Source of the DNA: Haliclystus octoradiatus
Lineage: Eukaryota > Cnidaria > Staurozoa > Stauromedusae > Haliclystidae
NCBI GenBank assembly: GCA_916610825.1
Contig: OU744446.1
Span: forward strand, 38,788,261-38,852,260
Length of the DNA: 64,000 nt
Direction: 5' to 3'
Numbering within the stretch: the first letter of the stretch is position 1; every line of letters starts with the position of its first letter. A model generated the notes under the pieces. The model searched no databases, was not told the origin of the DNA, and saw only the letters and a list, made by a program, of their open reading frames with translations. Below are positions 28,204-40,100 of this stretch, piece after piece. Both the position numbers and the translations under genes were made by a program.

Positions 28204-31048
28204 CTTAAATAAGATGAAAAGATGATAAATAAATATACTATAACACTTCAATGATATTTGTTAGATTAGATATTATATATACTGAGACATTTGATAGATA
28301 TTTGAAGAACATTTTGAAGTAATGATTTGTCGGCATTTGATAGCAAAGATCCGAGAGATGATTATTATAAATTACAAGTTCTGAAGATCATTACTATTTA
28401 GCTATTTAATACGTTTGAAATGCTGACATAATTTCAAGTTTAAAAAGAGTTTTGAGTATGAGTATTTTCTTTGAGTATATAACAGTAAATCCATCACTTC
28501 CTTTAAAGATCAATTGGAAAAATTAAATTTAATATGAATATGATATGTAATTATATTTCATTTGCAAAATATTTTGTTTGATATATTGTTTACAATGTAT
28601 ATCATCCTCATCATCATGTACGATGAATACGATGGTATAATATACAAGGAAATGTACTATGTTATTGGTGGAAGAAGATGGAAGAGCTGATTATATATAG
28701 TAAATTGATAAAGCAAGGAGGATACCATGAAGTATTACAACACACTGGCATAGATACAAATAATATTATTAAAGGTATGTAACGTTTATTAATTTGAATT
28801 ATTCTAGGAGCTTCCATCAAGATACAACTGCCGGACAAAGTAAAATTATAAAAACAAGATCACAGCTGTAGCCTGAGTTAAGCAGCACTAACAGCACATC
28901 ACATAACTAAGTTGTTCCACCACGGAATTACACGATCGATAAATTGATATTTGACTATTTGCTAATATTTATCCTTAACCAGATGAGTTGTCAGTTGTAA
29001 CTTTAATGAATATAGTACCACGCATCGAATATTTATTTTCAAAAAATTTAAATAATTTTTCTAAACGAAGATATACAAGATTATATATTTGCAATATATA
29101 ACTGTTGAATGTTGCTAATTAAAATACTGCATCCGGCATACACGATGCATTATTTATTTACATACCCCATCATTTATTTACAAACAAATCCCACATTCAG
29201 AGTTCATCATACAATGAAAACCTAAATGCTAATTTAAAAATAAATGATGTGAAATTAAAAAAAGATAACAGTGTCATCTAATCTTTATCGTAATCAACAC
29301 AAATGGTTAATTGTTTTGTTTCCTATATAAGGTCTGCACTTAATAGAGAAATCATTCTATATCAGATTCCTGAACATTTGAGTACAGTATACATTTTTTT
29401 TACTACAACTTGATAGAAAACTTAATGTTATAAGGTTATAACATACATGATATACTATATGCTAAATTTAGTATCCCACAATTAATACAATATACATACA
29501 TTATGCATCGATGTAACATTGTGTGCAATGGATAATAGGATATGTTAAACGAAAAATACAACTAGCATATTAAATTATTTGGAGCCTGTTTCCACATGAA
29601 AAACATGATTATTTCGTATGCAAGTTTATTTGAGGCTGAAAGAGGCACACTGTGGATATGAACGTATCATTATTATGTCTATTATACAAAAGCATTATTC
29701 TAGGCACGACATTCTTAAATTTTCCATTTGAGTTCCTATATATAACTTAACATTCCAAATAAGTACAAATAATTCAGCATCGTATAAAGCACAAATCAAA
29801 TGTACAGCGGTGAATCCTGGCGAGAGATATTTCCAGAAATTGTTCACTCTGATCTATATATACTGTTACCTCTGCCAGTAGGATTAACAATAAATAAAGG
29901 GTCCAATACTCTACCAGACTAACAACTTAGTTGATTTATGGTGCATGCTTCTATGTAGTTGATATTAGAATTGTGTGGAATGATATTGTAATACTGTACT
30001 GCGAAGAGAATTATAATTTGAATAAATAATTGCGTTGAATCCTGTAATGAGTCCACTGCTATTTTTGATAAAGATTGTTGTTTTGAATTACACATGGTAT
30101 TTATATACTGTACACATTTACTTGGGAAATATGAACATGAAGTTAACCATATGCGGATCGTATGTGGCCATACAAGCTGAGTCCCCCGATGGTCCCTTGA
30201 TATGCCCGCCGCCCTATGGTCAACCTAATTGTGTTATTTGGACCGTCCTAGGCGGCCATGCGATGGTCCCCCGATGCCCAAAAGAGTCCACATTGTTCCG
30301 TTTAAACGACATAATATTTGTCAGTCTCGCGACTTTCATCGACCGTGAGGGACGTTTTGTACAACGTTGAGGGGACTCGATTGTGTTTGCTGGATAGCTG
30401 CTCCAACTCACGTAATTTACATCATGATTGTTAACACTTTTGGCAGGATTGATCATAATTCATTGAATAAAATCAATACTTACAACCAGAATGATTCTGG
30501 TAATTTTAAGGGCGTCCTTTCTTAAATACCATGAATTCTTTTCATTGTATGTATATCTCTATTGAACATTTAAAACACTTTTAGCTATCCATTTTTTTTC
30601 ATCTATAAGCAAAACAACCCGTTTAGTTTATCAGTAATATATTTAAGCAATTGTTTCACGCCATTAGACCGACGTACTTGAGCATTGACTGACTGGTACT
30701 CAGCTGTAATGATCTAAACTATCTCATTTCGTCCGAGCCAAATGGGCAATCATCCAGAATTATACTCATGCAATGTTATTGTCAACTGTACAAGACTAAT
30801 TATACTCCAGACCTGTAGACCTGGAGACCAATGGACTTGAAATTTTGACCTGTGAACTAAATTTTAATTGCGTTGTTCTATAACTTATACAGAGTTTTTC
30901 AGACAAACACATACCGTATGAAATAGCTTTAGAGAAATAACAATTTCATGGTTACTGTTCGTCTGAGTTGGATTGAACTGAGATGCAGTTCTTTTTTCTA
31001 AGTTATATTGATTTCCTCAAGGCGTACATCATGGAAGCACATGGGATG
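28204..31048. other. Intergenic, no gene seen
   Basis: AT-rich with no convincing exon. It includes the GC-rich block listed at 30170-30375. Confidence 0.4.
30170..30375. other. GC-rich block of unknown origin
   Basis: Composition departs sharply from the surroundings. Near-repeats of GATGGTCCC occur (about 30188, 30262) along with GCCCGCCGCCC. It is open in one plus frame to 30370, but that translation shows no known domain. It may be a fragment of a mobile element or a small GC island. Confidence 0.4.
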
Positions 31049-31320
31049 ATTAGCTCCTCAGTGTGGCAGAGCAGTGCTGACTTCAGGGCTGATCATATCT
31101 GCAGGCCTGCAGCCGACTGAGATGGTCCGATCGCTTGGCATTGGTAATCAAGGCCTACCTGCAATGATTAAAATTAATCTGATCTGCAGTGTCTCCGTTG
31201 AGATCGATTTACAATCGTTGCTGTTAGTGAAAAGAGCTACTCCTCTATAGAAATAGAATAGTGTTACGTACGGGTGCCATCGATAGGTCAATAGCGATAC
31301 CGTCTCAACATCTTTACAAT
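31049..31320 (+). repeat. Degenerate SINE copy
   Basis: Head TAGCTCCTCAGTGTGGCAGAG, body GATCTGCAGTGTCTCCGTTG, tail GAAAAGAGCTACTCCTCTA and ACGGGTGCC all align with the SINE family in order, with gaps. Confidence 0.75.
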
Positions 31321-32595
31321 AATATGAAGCATTAACTAAACAGAATGAACCTGTTAGATGCATATAGTTGTATAAGGACTTTGAAACCACATTTGCTATA
31401 CTATACTGTAGTATTATCAAAATCTAGTACCATCAATATCTGTAAAAGAGACCATTTTGATTCGAGTCGATTTTCAGACTCAAACTAGAGCACGTCAAAT
31501 CACGTTTTCAAAATACCTGTCAAAATAATACTGTTACTTCAAAGAAGGAAGTGTAACCTTTTTATAGTCATAACCAAGAATACAGGCAAACATTGTTTTC
31601 ACTCCTGCTCTCTTGGTATGTGGTATTAGGATAGGAGCACCAGAGCGAGTCTGATCGGATTCTTGATAAAAACTGTGATTGCATTTGCTATTGGCCAATG
31701 GCCATGTCCCCGGGCCAATCCATGTCAATCCTTCAAGGAAGACCAATCATTCGGTAAACGAATTAGAGTGCTCCGTTTGAGAACCTTTCGTCACGAATCA
31801 TGGCCCGAATTAAGTCATGAATAACGGTTAGAGTTGCTTAGCCTTCCTGAGCGCAGACTAAAACGCTTTTATACTAGAGGCATGACGAATCTGCCATTTA
31901 CTTTACATTTGTCTAATTATATATCTAACGCACATATGTAGTCGATTTACGTTAGTTAGAAATATCAAAATCCGAAATAAACACACCAAATGTAGACAAA
32001 ATGCAGTTGCAATATTGGCCTCAGCTTTTTTGCTGTTTCCCCATAGTTTGGACAGTTTTAGAGATAGAAGTCAGACTTCCAGTGACGTCAGTAGTTTCGT
32101 TTTACGCTAGCAAATGTTTAGGAAGTCTGTACATATCCTAGGAAGGGAGCCTACAAATGTACATAGCATACTTATTAAACTGTTTAAATTTAAATAGTGT
32201 ACATTTGGTAGTGAAATTTCAAAAACGTAAGTTAATAGTTTATTCCTCCTGTGAAGTTTTATTAAATTAATTTTGTGCGAGGAATAAAATCACAGAAACA
32301 ATCATTCCATAAATGATATATTTTGTATGGTGCACCCCCGTCTCACAAGTTTGACTTGGTTAGCGGTTTTCCTACTACAAACACGCGGTGCGAGAATTCA
32401 AATCTTGGAAAAAGTCTGAAAACAGTGCTGGCTTCAATTACTCTATTCATTCATTCATTTATCAAAATAAGAAAGTAACAGGTAACTTAAATAAATGTCT
32501 ATTTTCATAATTCACAACCTTTTGTCGTTATATTCCGTTTTGTATCTTTAAAAATAATAATGTTTTGGATTATTAAATTTTGTTTTATTTTTCAG
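31321..32595. other. Upstream region of the unrecognised gene
   Basis: No coding exon supported. A splice acceptor at 32594-32595 shows the downstream gene has at least one 5' non-coding (or unseen) exon in or beyond this stretch. Confidence 0.4.
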
Positions 32596-32616
32596 CGCCA
32601 TCTTCAAATTCACAAA

Positions 32617-35125
32617 ATGCAAGAATGCCAAGTTTTTAATTCGCCAAGTTTTCTCATGAATGGTGTTTATCAAGATATTACTGTTTCGCCAAAATCAAAT
32701 AACTTTAATCAATTTTCAAATCCCAAACGCAAAAGTTCTTGGTCAGACGGCTTTAATAATATCGTTGAAGGCAGCTTTGGTGTTGAGGTAATAGGCAGGC
32801 CTACATAGTTCGCACGAATCGATGCAGGAAGTTCTGTTTCATTTATATAACTGCTATCTATTATTTATTTTTAAAATATTTCTTACCACCTTGTGCATGC
32901 AAATTATTTTTGAAATGTAGCCGTGTTGTTACAATTGGTTTGTACAAATATTATTTCTTTCAACAAATATTTTCAAAAATGTTGTTGTGAGTCCCTAGCT
33001 CGGATGATAAGACCGTTTTTCAAGCCCAAGGCCTCCATTCTTGACGAGCCACTCTTCTACAAAACTTTTCAAGTAGGCTATATCAAGAAAGAGTAACACG
33101 TTAGTAGAATTTCGATCCCATATTTAATTTATTACAATTATGCACTTAGATTCACACAATTAATAGGTAAACAGTTTGTCAAATAATTGTTTTATTATTT
33201 GTCAAACAGAGGTTGCATACATAGGGGGGAGGGTCATAGAAGGTGCGATTCTCTGATCACATACACACAACAAAGGCCAAGTCCCCTTTGGGCGTTTTTA
33301 GAAATCACTGGTTTAATTTTCCAAGAACATACATTTTGGACCTAAGAATCAACAAATAATTATTTTATAACAAACATAACATATAAAAAATTCCTGTTTT
33401 AATGATGTTTAATTCTTGTTTCATAGTATCAAATTTTTTGACAAATTCCTTCTCCACGCTATTGAAAACGATGATTCTCAGTTCATATTTTACAGGATCC
33501 CCCCCGCTGAACTATGCCAAGTCACACAGATTACAACTGAACTTATTATTAATAAATAAATATATGACTCACACTTTTTTCTTATTCAGTCTGCGATCTG
33601 CGAAACAAAGTAAATAAAGCTTTTTTTTCCGCATTGAATTAGAACATTTTGAATGATTTGAAAGTTGTTCTGAAAAATCTCAGAATCTTGCCCGTCCTTA
33701 AATCGATACTGTGCACTGGGTGTGCAGTGTGCGAAGACAGAAAGGTATACCGTAATTAACGCACAACTAATATTTTTTTTAGAAACGATGCAAAGTCGAT
33801 GACAATATAGCATCACATAATTTGTTGCATCAATCTAACCAAAACGATAGTGAGATGGATGATTCGACACCTTTGAATAAGCAAGATCAACAAACAATGC
33901 AGTTTACACCATCTAACGCAATAACATCTAACAACAATATCGTTCAAACACAATCCGTCAATACATCACAATCAAGTAATGCCCAGTCATCAATTTCATG
34001 TGCTCATGCTGCGTACTATCAAAATCAAGCTGCGGGAAAGTTTGTTTGCTACAGGTGAGTTTTTATTCAATTATAAACTTTTCACATGTATTGAGGAGGC
34101 CTTACTTCATATTGCTCATTCATTAATTTCATTTCATCATTTCATAAAATCATTGCTCTCAGCGAAAAAAGCCACTCCTTTAGAAATGGAGGAGTGGTAC
34201 TGGTGCCTTCGGTAGGGCGACACCGTCTACATTACTTTCTTTTTTATTTTAATTAAAATTGAGATTCAATCCAAATAATCACGGTTCAGTAAAAGTTGCT
34301 ATCTTCCAAACCTAGATCACAGAAGTCAGAAGAAGGGCAACCGAATTCAGTTCCTAAAATATTGTAGCCTACTATAAAATTCTATAAAAAATTAATCTAC
34401 CTGTCCTACACGCAAACTCGCTTTATTCAGTGGCGGAGTAGAGTAGACTACTGACTAGGTCTACTGAGTACTGATCTATATATTAGAAACAAACAGCGAG
34501 TTTACCCACAGGCTAGAAAAAAAGGTTTCAATTTGAAAATGCTTGGATTTCGTAAGACCGGCTCTTGCAAACAAGACACTGGTCCAGATCTAATATTTTA
34601 TCTTAAAAAGCAACATTCGATGCATTCAACTCTAAGAATGTTCTCTGTATTCTGTTAAGGTGCGTTGAGGAGGCAAGCAAGGAGATATTGATGAAACCGC
34701 GCAAGGTGTACACAGTGTTCCATTAATAAGGTGAATGCGGCATGTTAGTAAATTTAATTTTTAAGTTCACATTCTCAAAACACCTCTTGTTTTCTAAATT
34801 GCTTAAAGATTATCTGAACATTAGAAAATCCAAACCAGGAAAGTTAAATTTCAACAGAGAGGTTTTTCCACTTTTTTGCTATTGCCTGGGTAGGCCTACT
34901 GTTGGCCTGCAGTTCCATTTTGCATAAGTTTGCATTGCTAACAGACACGTACCTTCATGCCAAGAGGTCTGCAACAGAGGCTTCGATACTTGCATTTTTA
35001 TAATCACTCATAATAGTATTAAATAGTATGAAGACGATATATATATATTTTTTTTATATTTCAGGTATGGCCCAACAAATGATGCATCACGTAGGGCAAT
35101 GATGGATAATTGTTTCTACTTTTGA
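32617..35125 (+). CDS. Unrecognised small protein, three coding exons
   Basis: Exons 32596-32787 (ATG at 32617), 33783-34054 and 35065-35125 have canonical GT-AG borders and join in frame to 167 residues, ending in TGA. I do not recognise the family. The first exon carries a basic stretch (NPKRKSSWSDG) continuing in the next as KRCKVDD, which could be a bipartite nuclear signal. The middle is rich in N, Q, S and T (about residues 75-130) and looks disordered. The C-terminal 40 residues look ordered and may be the conserved part: SCAHAAYYQ, GKFVCYRYGPTNDASRR, then a terminus NCFYF. The frame is open upstream of the ATG to the acceptor, so the true start could lie in an earlier exon. No signal peptide or membrane segment is seen. 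The consistent phases argue that this is a real gene. Confidence 0.6.
34146..34240 (+). repeat. SINE tail fragment
   Basis: ATTGCTCTCAGCGAAAAAAG through GGAGGAGTGG to TCGGTAGGGCGACACCGTCT matches the SINE 3' end. It lies in the second coding intron of the unrecognised gene. Confidence 0.8.
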
Positions 35126-35404
35126 TCATTTATTCATTTTTTGTTGGTTCTACTCTACAAAACTGTAACTATTCATTGTGACACTTAATAATATGACAAA
35201 TATGATATAAAAGGGTTTTTTCTATTAGGTTAGCTCAGTTAAAACTAGCATGTATAATTACTTTGTATATAGATGTATAATGCTGTATTATTTCATAGCT
35301 CTACTGTATTTAAAAAAATGTATTAATTTTATGGTTAAAGACATTTTATTACAGGGATTGTAAGTGAAGGTGATATTTAGTTTAATTAATTAAAATCTCA
35401 TTGT

Positions 35405-35410
35405 AATAAA
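35405..35410 (+). terminator. Polyadenylation signal AATAAA
   Basis: Canonical hexamer about 280 bp after the stop codon of the unrecognised plus-strand gene. Confidence 0.45.
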
Positions 35411-35711
35411 ATATGTAAATTTAGTATCTTACTTGATGATGGGAATGATCATGTTTCTTTTTCTAATATTTGGTTGTTATTAATTTGTTTTAGCCTTCAT
35501 ACTCATTTTGATTACTTATGGAATGACTTTTAATCACATACAGCACATCCTAAATTTTTATGATAAATCCGTCGTAACATCCATGAACTTCATTCTGGTA
35601 TTGAGATTTTCAGTCTTCAATACTATTTAAGTCAAACTAATATTAACAGATGCATTCTATTGGTTAAATTGTTTTACTAGAAATTGTTTGTCAGGCAGAC
35701 ATTTATAAATA

Positions 35712-36896
35712 TCAAAATTTACAAATTTTATTCTTAAAGTCATTTTTGATGTCATCCATCAAGTTTGGATTGCAGATGATTTCAACTGCAGCTCCAGCCA
35801 TAGCCTTTGCAGCATTTAATGTTGGTTCCTGAGCAGATGCTGCTCCAGATGCAATAGTAAATGCTCTTGTGTGATTGACGCCATCCGTAGGTATCGCGTA
35901 ATGCGGATGTATAGATGGCACAATTTGTGAAACGTTTCCCATGTCTGTTGAACCAGATAGTCCACCGCGCTCTTCATATTCTTCACCAACTAGATTGGCA
36001 CTTGCACAGAACAGTTTGGCAATAGTGGCATTTGTAAGGATGTTCTGATAACACTCGTAAGCATGTGCCTTTTCAATTTCAACTGTACATCCTGTTGCTA
36101 TAGCAGCAGCATTGGCACATCGATCAACTTTTTCAATAACAATATCCAATTCCTCAACGGTTGCATCTCTTATGAAATAACTAAGTTGTGTCAGTTCTGG
36201 TATGATGTTTGGTTTAGCACCTCCGTTTGTAACGATACAATGCAATTTGGTTGTTGGTTTTAATTGCTGACGCAGCATACTAACAGAATTATAACATGCG
36301 ACTAATGCATCCAGCGCATTAATACCTTCCCATGGTGCAGCAGCAGCATGCGATGCCTTGCCATGAAAAGTATACTTTCTTGGTTGGATTGCCAATGCCA
36401 GTGGAGAGTATTCATTTCTGATGAAAGGATGGACCATCATACAGATATCAGCATTTTTAAAAATACCTTTTTCCATCATCAATACCTTTCCACCGCCCCC
36501 TTCTTCTGCTGGGGTACCATACACCACAACTTTATGGGGACAATTGGGTAGTTGAGCAAGGACATCTTTGACCCCAACAGCAGCAGCGGCCCCAGCTTCA
36601 GCTATCAAATTATGCCCACAAGCATGACCAATTTCAGGCAGGGCATCATACTCACAGATTAAGCCAATCGTTAAACCATCACCTTTGCCAAATGTTGCAA
36701 TAAATGATGTCTGCAGTGGGTGGTTTCTTTCAACTGTAAAACCTTCATCTTCAAAAAACTTTGTTAAAACATCGTGACCATGAATCTCTTCAAAACACAA
36801 CTCTGGCGTTTTCCAGATGCTTTGACTGAGGTTATTCAAACATTCACGACGTTTATCAATTCCATCAAACGCTAGTTTTTTTAAATTGTCAGACAT
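35712..36896 (-). CDS. PM20D2: PM20D2-like M20 metallodipeptidase
   Basis: Zinc peptidase of family M20; vertebrate PM20D2 hydrolyses beta-alanyl-lysine/ornithine dipeptides as metabolite repair in the cytosol. The coding sequence is one open exon of 394 residues from the ATG at 36896 (MSDNLKKLAF). An upstream in-frame ATG lies within 36897-36941, but CTTCAG at about 36910-36915 looks like a splice acceptor, so the shorter start is preferred. Visible motifs: GLICEYDALPEIGHACGHN (residues 78-96, metal binding), YGTPAEEGGGGK (126-137, catalytic and metal glutamates), MMVHP (153-157), the dimerisation-domain segment GKASHAAAAPWEGINALDA, and near the C-terminus GGLSGSTDMGNVSQ and HPHYAI. Length matches the family (about 430). 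The lack of introns contrasts with neighbours and could mean retrocopy origin. It is convergent with the small gene on its left and divergent from the zinc-finger gene on its right. Confidence 0.92.
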   Translation of the reverse strand: MSDNLKKLAFDGIDKRRECLNNLSQSIWKTPELCFEEIHGHDVLTKFFEDEGFTVERNHPLQTSFIATFGKGDGLTIGLICEYDALPEIGHACGHNLIAEAGAAAAVGVKDVLAQLPNCPHKVVVYGTPAEEGGGGKVLMMEKGIFKNADICMMVHPFIRNEYSPLALAIQPRKYTFHGKASHAAAAPWEGINALDALVACYNSVSMLRQQLKPTTKLHCIVTNGGAKPNIIPELTQLSYFIRDATVEELDIVIEKVDRCANAAAIATGCTVEIEKAHAYECYQNILTNATIAKLFCASANLVGEEYEERGGLSGSTDMGNVSQIVPSIHPHYAIPTDGVNHTRAFTIASGAASAQEPTLNAAKAMAGAAVEIICNPNLMDDIKNDFKNKICKF

Positions 36897-37105
36897 CGTC
36901 AGTTCTGTTCGTTGCAGTGCTGAAGCTTTTGAAAAATACAAAATTCAATCAATTTCAATAAGACTAGTTTCTTCTAAAAGGCCCTAATTCTCAAAATTTT
37001 ATTAACAGTTGTTCGCAAGTATCATGTTGAACATGTCTATTAAAATCATAACAGGCCATAAATAGAACAGCCTCATTTTGATTTTCTCATTTTGAAGTTT
37101 GCAAG
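36897..37105. promoter_or_regulatory. Probable bidirectional promoter region
   Basis: About 210 bp separate the PM20D2 start codon (minus) from the proposed first codon of the zinc-finger gene (plus). The span must include both 5' UTRs unless more upstream exons exist. No TATA box is evident. Confidence 0.4.
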
Positions 37106-40100
37106 ATGGCTGACGAAGCAAGCAAAAATATTGCAGAATGTAAGTTTATCCTGTTATGTAACTCTTCGTAATCGCCAAGATAATGATTCGATGCCAGTAA
37201 ATGAATCGATTTTACTATCCTGATTACCACATGGTGTGATCATGCTATTATCAGCAGCATAGTAGGTTATTCCGTTCAGCTAATTGATGGTCAGCAATCA
37301 GGCATCAGCATTGATTGCCAATATTTGCCATTAATGAGCGTAAGACAAGACTCCAAGAGGAATCGGAATCATGACTCATGTCTCATGAAGAATAATAGAT
37401 AGATGCGTGGGACAAACTAGCAACTTATTAACTTGATCTATTTTAATGAATACATTGCTTTTTATCCAGCAGATTTTTATTATTATTTTCTTCAGTTTTA
37501 TGAAAGCTTTGTAGGCTAACTAATAGCTCTATATGTACTTCATGTTCTCTTTCTCTTTATAATTAAAACAAAATATTGCAGTAAATCATATAAATTGGGA
37601 AGCATTGTGATAATCTGTTCACAATTGCAACATTTCGAACAACCATCACGGTCTGGCATTTGTTGTACCGCTATCGAAACAAGAGAACTATCTTCGATGA
37701 CATTACTTTTCAATTTAGTACATGAAGATACTGTAGCCTATATGATATAAATGAGAATCGAGTTGTAATTATTGATATTTACAAATTATAATGTTTTTGT
37801 CATGCTGAAGCCACAAAACGTGCTGGACTTGTCACTACATTTGATTGAAGATTCTCCGTGCATAATCACAGACGATACCTACCTTTCATTTTGATTGCAT
37901 TTGGCTGTTAATTGCAAATATCCTGCGGTAATATTGTATACCAACAACTAGTATTTATGAATCTTGAGTATTCAGCGGAAATTGTATGTGAAATCTTAGT
38001 TTTACGAAGAAATCGTATCTAGCTGCTAGTTGCTAATTGGTTTCCCACACCCACCCATAGATAGATATATCATCATAGATGATAGATGTAATGAACAGTA
38101 CTATCAAGCCTACAGGCCTCTCACCCAGCATAGATTATAGAATACAGGGATTGCTAACTCTATTGTTCTCGGCCGCGCAGTCAGATTATGTTGAATTTGG
38201 GGCGCGTAACGAAGTCATGTGATCTTCACCCGACACAAGAATTGAACAGAGCAGTCAAAGCCTTGTAATCTTTGTAGCTTGCATACTATAATATTCTACG
38301 TTGCTCAATTTGTTTTTCGAGTTTTATGTTTGACAATGTTAAATATAGCATACTTTAAGTAGGATTAGCTCAGATGGCAGAGCAACCGAACTTCAGATCG
38401 GATCATATCTGATCGACTGTGTTCAAATCCCCCGAACGTCAAATCAGCCTTGACTTTATCTGAAACATTAATTGAGTACCATCTGAGCATGGCGGATGGA
38501 ATGGTCCAGAGGGAATTGCATTGTAAATAGCTGTGGCGCATCGTTGCGCATTGACAATCGAGACCTATCTGCCACGAAATCTGTTGAATTGATCTGCAGT
38601 GTTGCGGCTGAAATCAATAAAGAGCGTTGAACATCATTGCTCTCAGCGAAAAGAGCCCTCCCTCTAGAAATAGAGGAGTGGTACGGGTGCCTTCGGTAGG
38701 GCGATACCGTCTACATTGCTATTTATACTTTAAGTGTCCATGTCAATTTAATGATGTTTAAACAAAACAGCAAGTAGATATGGCCCATTTAATTCACCAT
38801 GTTTTGCTGTATATTTCACCAAAATATTGCTTTAATTACTTTTGCTATTTGCAAATTAATGTTTGTAACTTTGCAAAAGAAAATATATGAGATTGAATGA
38901 TTCTACAAATATATTTATAACTAACAAATCAGAATCAAGCTGAAATGTTCACTGAAAAATAATTGCAATTCTATATGACAAGAATACAGTTTACAGCTAG
39001 CGGCCTAGGCCTACGACATACAGTAGCACAAAATACGCTCAACAATTTTCATCAAACACGTAGTCTGGATAGTGTATGTATCACAGCAGAAGGAATACAA
39101 TGAATACACTACAAAAATTTAGCAAGCAATACACAGAATAAACAAGATATGGTGCAAATATCGATAACTGGTTTGGTAAATCAAAACACTTGTAAAAACA
39201 TTCAGTGTCGGTGTGTTACATTTATAATTATGTTGTTACACTTACATTTACAATGCATTTTATACAATATCAAATTATGGATGTTCACCTTATTACAGTA
39301 TTCAAATTAATGTTGAATTTCTGTTACTTTAAAGTTTGAATTTTCTTTTAATTTGTTCCTTAGCAATTTCTTTTTCAATTCCAATTTCTCTCTCAAGTTA
39401 CAAGCAGTAAGCCCATATGTCGCGTGTATACGGAAATTATCTCACTTCATATATTAAATTATAATACTTTGTAGACAAATACAAATAATTTCATCAGTAT
39501 TGATTGTTATCTTCTAAACCAGAGTGTTGTACTGCTACATCCCAGGTAGATTAAACTTTTGGCTTCAAGAGTCCATCTGATCTCCTTATATGATTAGTTA
39601 CGAAATTCCTTTTCACAGTTCCACATTCGCAACAATAATAAATAAACTTTCCGAAGGTGCTCATCTACGCAATGAATTTCAGATAGATGTTTTTATTACT
39701 GACGAGTGGATTTGTAGGGAATAAACCAAAATTGTTAAATATATTTGACACATAATCACCAGAAATGTCCGAGGAAATAACTCATTCGTTGTAACTTTTG
39801 AGAATAGCAGATTCATTTTCTCATGAACATACCTGCATCTTCATCGATGGACAACTTTATATCAGTGTGTTTTGATTGTGTGTGAAGGGTTGCCGATACC
39901 GTTAAACCACCTTTCGATTTGCAAATCCTTCAGCAATAGCACTATGTAACTTTCTGTAGGTGCGCTTTTCTAAACTTTCACCGATTGATTTCGCCATTTT
40001 CTTCATCGCCTTCCACGTTTAAGAAATTGAAGTACTTAAAATCATTGCTATTTAATTGACCATCCATTGCAAAATAATGAAATAATCAAATGTACGTTAC

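Noticed and set aside
29870-29920. Hydrophobic open stretch on the minus strand resembling a signal peptide exon
   Set aside because: No start codon precedes it in frame and the link to the Ig-like exon is speculative.
30035-30370. 111-codon plus-strand frame
   Set aside because: No splice-site or domain support; openness comes partly from the GC-rich block.
39900-40000. Minus-strand frame of about 31 codons starting MAKSIGESLEK
   Set aside because: Protein-like but very short, without splice context, inside intron 1 of the zinc-finger gene; insufficient evidence.
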